64,000 nucleotides of DNA from Pseudomonas sp. SORT22. Its GTDB lineage: Bacteria > Pseudomonadota > Gammaproteobacteria > Pseudomonadales > Pseudomonadaceae. Shown one piece after another: positions 62,304 through 64,000 of the stretch. A model generated the notes under the pieces. That model was not told the DNA's origin and ran no database searches. It was given only the letters and a program-made list of their open reading frames with translations. The stretch's first letter is position 1; the number at the start of each line of letters is the position of its first letter. Made by a program: the position numbers and the translations under genes. Location: assembly GCF_018417635.1 (NCBI RefSeq), contig NZ_CP071007.1:1302501-1366500 (forward strand), in the 5' to 3' direction.

Positions 62304-62327
62304 TCTGCCAATAATCAGGAGTTGAAG

Positions 62328-63656
62328 ATGGGGAACAAATCCACAGCCTGTTTTACCGGCGCCCTGGCCCTGGCCAGTTGTGCGACCGCCAATGCCGTCA
62401 GCCAGCCCGCAGGCGGAGGCTTTGTCGAAGACAGCAGCCTGACGGTGCTCAGCCGTAACTTCTATTTCAACCGCGACTACCGTAACGGTGAGCAATCGCC
62501 TACCGGCAAGGCCGGTTACGCCGAAGCCTGGGCCCAGGCCTTTATCGCCCGCTTTGAGTCAGGTTACACCGAGGGCACGGTCGGCTTTGGCCTGGATGCC
62601 CACGCCATGTTCGCCCTCAAGCTCGACAGCGGCGATGGCCGCAGCGGCGGGCGCAGTTCGTTCGACATGCTGCCGGTGGACCGCAATGGCGATACCGCCA
62701 GCAACTTCAGCAAGCTCGGTGGCGCGATCAAGGCGCGTTTGTTCGACACCGAGCTCAAGTTCGGCGACGTGTTCCCGACCACCCCGGTGGTGCACTTCGG
62801 TGACTCGCGGCTGTTGCCGGAAAGCTTCACCGGCTGGACCCTGGAGAACACCAGCCTGGCTGGCCTGAAAGTGCAGGGCGGGCGCCTGCATGCCATGAGC
62901 CAGCCGCTGTCGAGCAACAACCGCGACGGTTTCGTGACTTTCTACGCCGGCCCCGTGGATTCGCCCTGGCTGGGCTATTTCGGCGGCGATTACCAGGCCA
63001 CCGACAACCTCAGCCTGAGCCTCTACAGCAGCCGCCTGAAGGACGCCTGGGACCAGTACTACGCCGGAGTCAGCTACAAGTACCCGATCACCCGCGACCT
63101 CACCGGCTTTACCAGCTTCAACTACTACAAGGCCAAGGACGAGGGCCAGCAACTGCTCGGCACGTTTGACAACGACATCTGGAGCGCCCGCGTCGGTGTC
63201 AGCTACGGCGCCCACACCTTGGCCTTGTCGCACCAGCGCAACCAGGGTGACAACGATTTTGACTACCTGCGCCAGTCCGACTCGATCTACCTCGACAACT
63301 CGATCCAGTACAGCGACTTCAACTCGCCGAAAGAGCGCTCGTGGATGCTCCGTTACGACCTCGACATGGCCGCCTATGGCGTGCCGGGCCTGTCGTTCAT
63401 GAGCCGCTACGGGCGCGGCAGCGGCATTGATTACTCCGATGCCAACGGCGTGTACATGCGCCGCGATGCCGAGGGCAACCCGCTGACCGGGCAGAAGCGC
63501 TGGGAGCGCGATATCGAGGCGAAGTATGTGGTGCAGTCCGGCAGCCTCAAGGACCTGTCGCTGCGCGTGCGCCAGGCCACGACCCGGGCCACGGCATTCG
63601 AATCGGACCTCGATGAGGTGCGCCTGATTGTCGAGTATCCGCTGAGCGTGCTGTAG
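62328..63656 (+). CDS. OprD-family outer-membrane porin
   Basis: A 442-residue porin. After a signal peptide (GALALASCATANAVS) come family-typical strands: NFYFNRDYRNGE, WAQAFIARFESGYTEGTVGFGL, SSFDMLPVDRNGDTASNFSKLGGAIKARL, and a C-terminus DEVRLIVEYPLSVL. OprD-type channels take up basic amino acids, carboxylates or aromatic compounds; the substrate is not evident. CAGGAG precedes the ATG at 62328. It sits behind czcCBA on the same strand. In P. aeruginosa the CzcRS system represses oprD, so the linkage is suggestive. Confidence 0.88.
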   Translation: MGNKSTACFTGALALASCATANAVSQPAGGGFVEDSSLTVLSRNFYFNRDYRNGEQSPTGKAGYAEAWAQAFIARFESGYTEGTVGFGLDAHAMFALKLDSGDGRSGGRSSFDMLPVDRNGDTASNFSKLGGAIKARLFDTELKFGDVFPTTPVVHFGDSRLLPESFTGWTLENTSLAGLKVQGGRLHAMSQPLSSNNRDGFVTFYAGPVDSPWLGYFGGDYQATDNLSLSLYSSRLKDAWDQYYAGVSYKYPITRDLTGFTSFNYYKAKDEGQQLLGTFDNDIWSARVGVSYGAHTLALSHQRNQGDNDFDYLRQSDSIYLDNSIQYSDFNSPKERSWMLRYDLDMAAYGVPGLSFMSRYGRGSGIDYSDANGVYMRRDAEGNPLTGQKRWERDIEAKYVVQSGSLKDLSLRVRQATTRATAFESDLDEVRLIVEYPLSVL

Positions 63657-63754
63657 GGCGAATCTTGCAGCACTGTAATGTCCGCCTCACCTTGGCGTTA
63701 GCTTGCCCCCCGTAAGATTGAACTGTCCTGAAATTCAATCACGAGGTGAGCAAC

Positions 63755-63952
63755 ATGAGCCTGAACAAGTATGTGCTGATGGCCGTATTGGCCCTGGGCA
63801 GTAGCGCGGCACTGGCCGAAGGCGGGGCGGAGCGTTCCAGGCAGTTCTGGGAAAACTTCCGCCTCAGCCAGGAGCAGATTCACGGCAAGAAGGACCAGGC
63901 CGTGGCGGAGTCCGAGCGTGAGAGCAAACAGAAGCAGGTCGCCAAAGAGTAG
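63755..63952 (+). CDS. Small periplasmic protein, PtrA-like
   Basis: A 65-residue protein with a clear signal peptide (NKYVLMAVLALGSSAALA) and a short, charged mature part beginning AEGGAERSRQF and rich in Lys, Glu and Gln. The mature start resembles the N-terminal motif of PtrA-type Pseudomonas proteins, which are metal-induced. GAGGTG precedes the ATG. A TGTAAT half-site at 63674-63679 upstream recalls the CzcR-type operator. A metal-response role is inference. Confidence 0.65.
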   Translation: MSLNKYVLMAVLALGSSAALAEGGAERSRQFWENFRLSQEQIHGKKDQAVAESERESKQKQVAKE

Positions 63953-63957
63953 CTCCG

Positions 63958-63996
63958 TTCACCTTGGAAGCTCCCCAGCTCCTTTGGAAAGGTGAA
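63958..63996. terminator. Possible terminator arms at the window edge
   Basis: TTCACCTT (63958-63965) and AAGGTGAA (63989-63996) are complementary and followed by TCTT, but the window ends here. Loop size is 23 bases, so the call is weak. Confidence 0.3.
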
Positions 63997-64000
63997 TCTT

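Noticed and set aside
1..64000. CRISPR arrays, insertion sequences, prophage genes
   Set aside because: No regularly spaced repeats, transposase motifs or phage structural genes were found on either strand.

Overview
The window is chromosomal DNA of a Pseudomonas, most likely from the P. putida group. It is GC-rich and densely coded. The protein at 19058-19942 reads as P. putida-type PhaG, the intergenic hairpins at 16453-16506 and 34920-34951 are P. putida-style REP elements, and the order nadB / algU-mucA-mucB-mucD-lepA-lepB-rnc-era-recO-pdxJ is the standard Pseudomonas core order. No insertion sequence, prophage, CRISPR array or rRNA operon was seen. One tRNA gene is present, tRNA-Gly with anticodon CCC.

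Layout. 1-3.5 kb: two TPM-domain proteins, the first cut by the window edge, then a methyltransferase and an EamA exporter. 3.6-16.4 kb: two iron-type cell-surface signalling modules. One is an Hxu-like heme module on the minus strand (ECF sigma, FecR-type anti-sigma, TonB receptor with signalling domain). The other is a plus-strand module with the same three components plus a periplasmic siderophore esterase. Each sigma gene is preceded by a Fur-box-like site. Between them lie a SIR2-like DUF4917 protein, a glycerophosphodiester phosphodiesterase and a LysE-type exporter. 16.4-25.2 kb: SulP anion transporter, DUF2388 protein, tRNA-Gly, phaG, rsuA, a CWC protein, a membrane diguanylate cyclase, a Tyr/Pro-rich lipoprotein, an enoyl-CoA hydratase/HIBYL-CoA hydrolase-like enzyme and ung.

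25.3-31.9 kb looks accessory. It holds two adjacent paralogous proteins of about 630-645 residues, built of roughly five all-beta (Ig-like by inspection) modules each, with no recognised function. A pertactin-type autotransporter follows. This is the least explained part of the window. 31.9-39.5 kb is a complete tricarboxylate uptake locus: opdH-tctC-tctB-tctA with a translationally overlapping abrB-like gene, facing the divergent tctD-tctE two-component system. 39.5-54.2 kb is core: an HDOD protein, ygfZ, sdhE-ygfX, nadB, the algU envelope-stress operon (without mucC) and the lepA-lepB-rnc-era-recO-pdxJ run. 54.3-63.7 kb is a heavy-metal block: CzcS/CzcR divergent from czcCBA (an HME-RND pump with the divalent-cation motif), then an OprD-family porin behind an unusually long perfect hairpin, and a small PtrA-like periplasmic protein.

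Functional assignments rest on motifs and family resemblance recognised by eye. Promoter and operator calls are pattern matches, with confidence stated for each.
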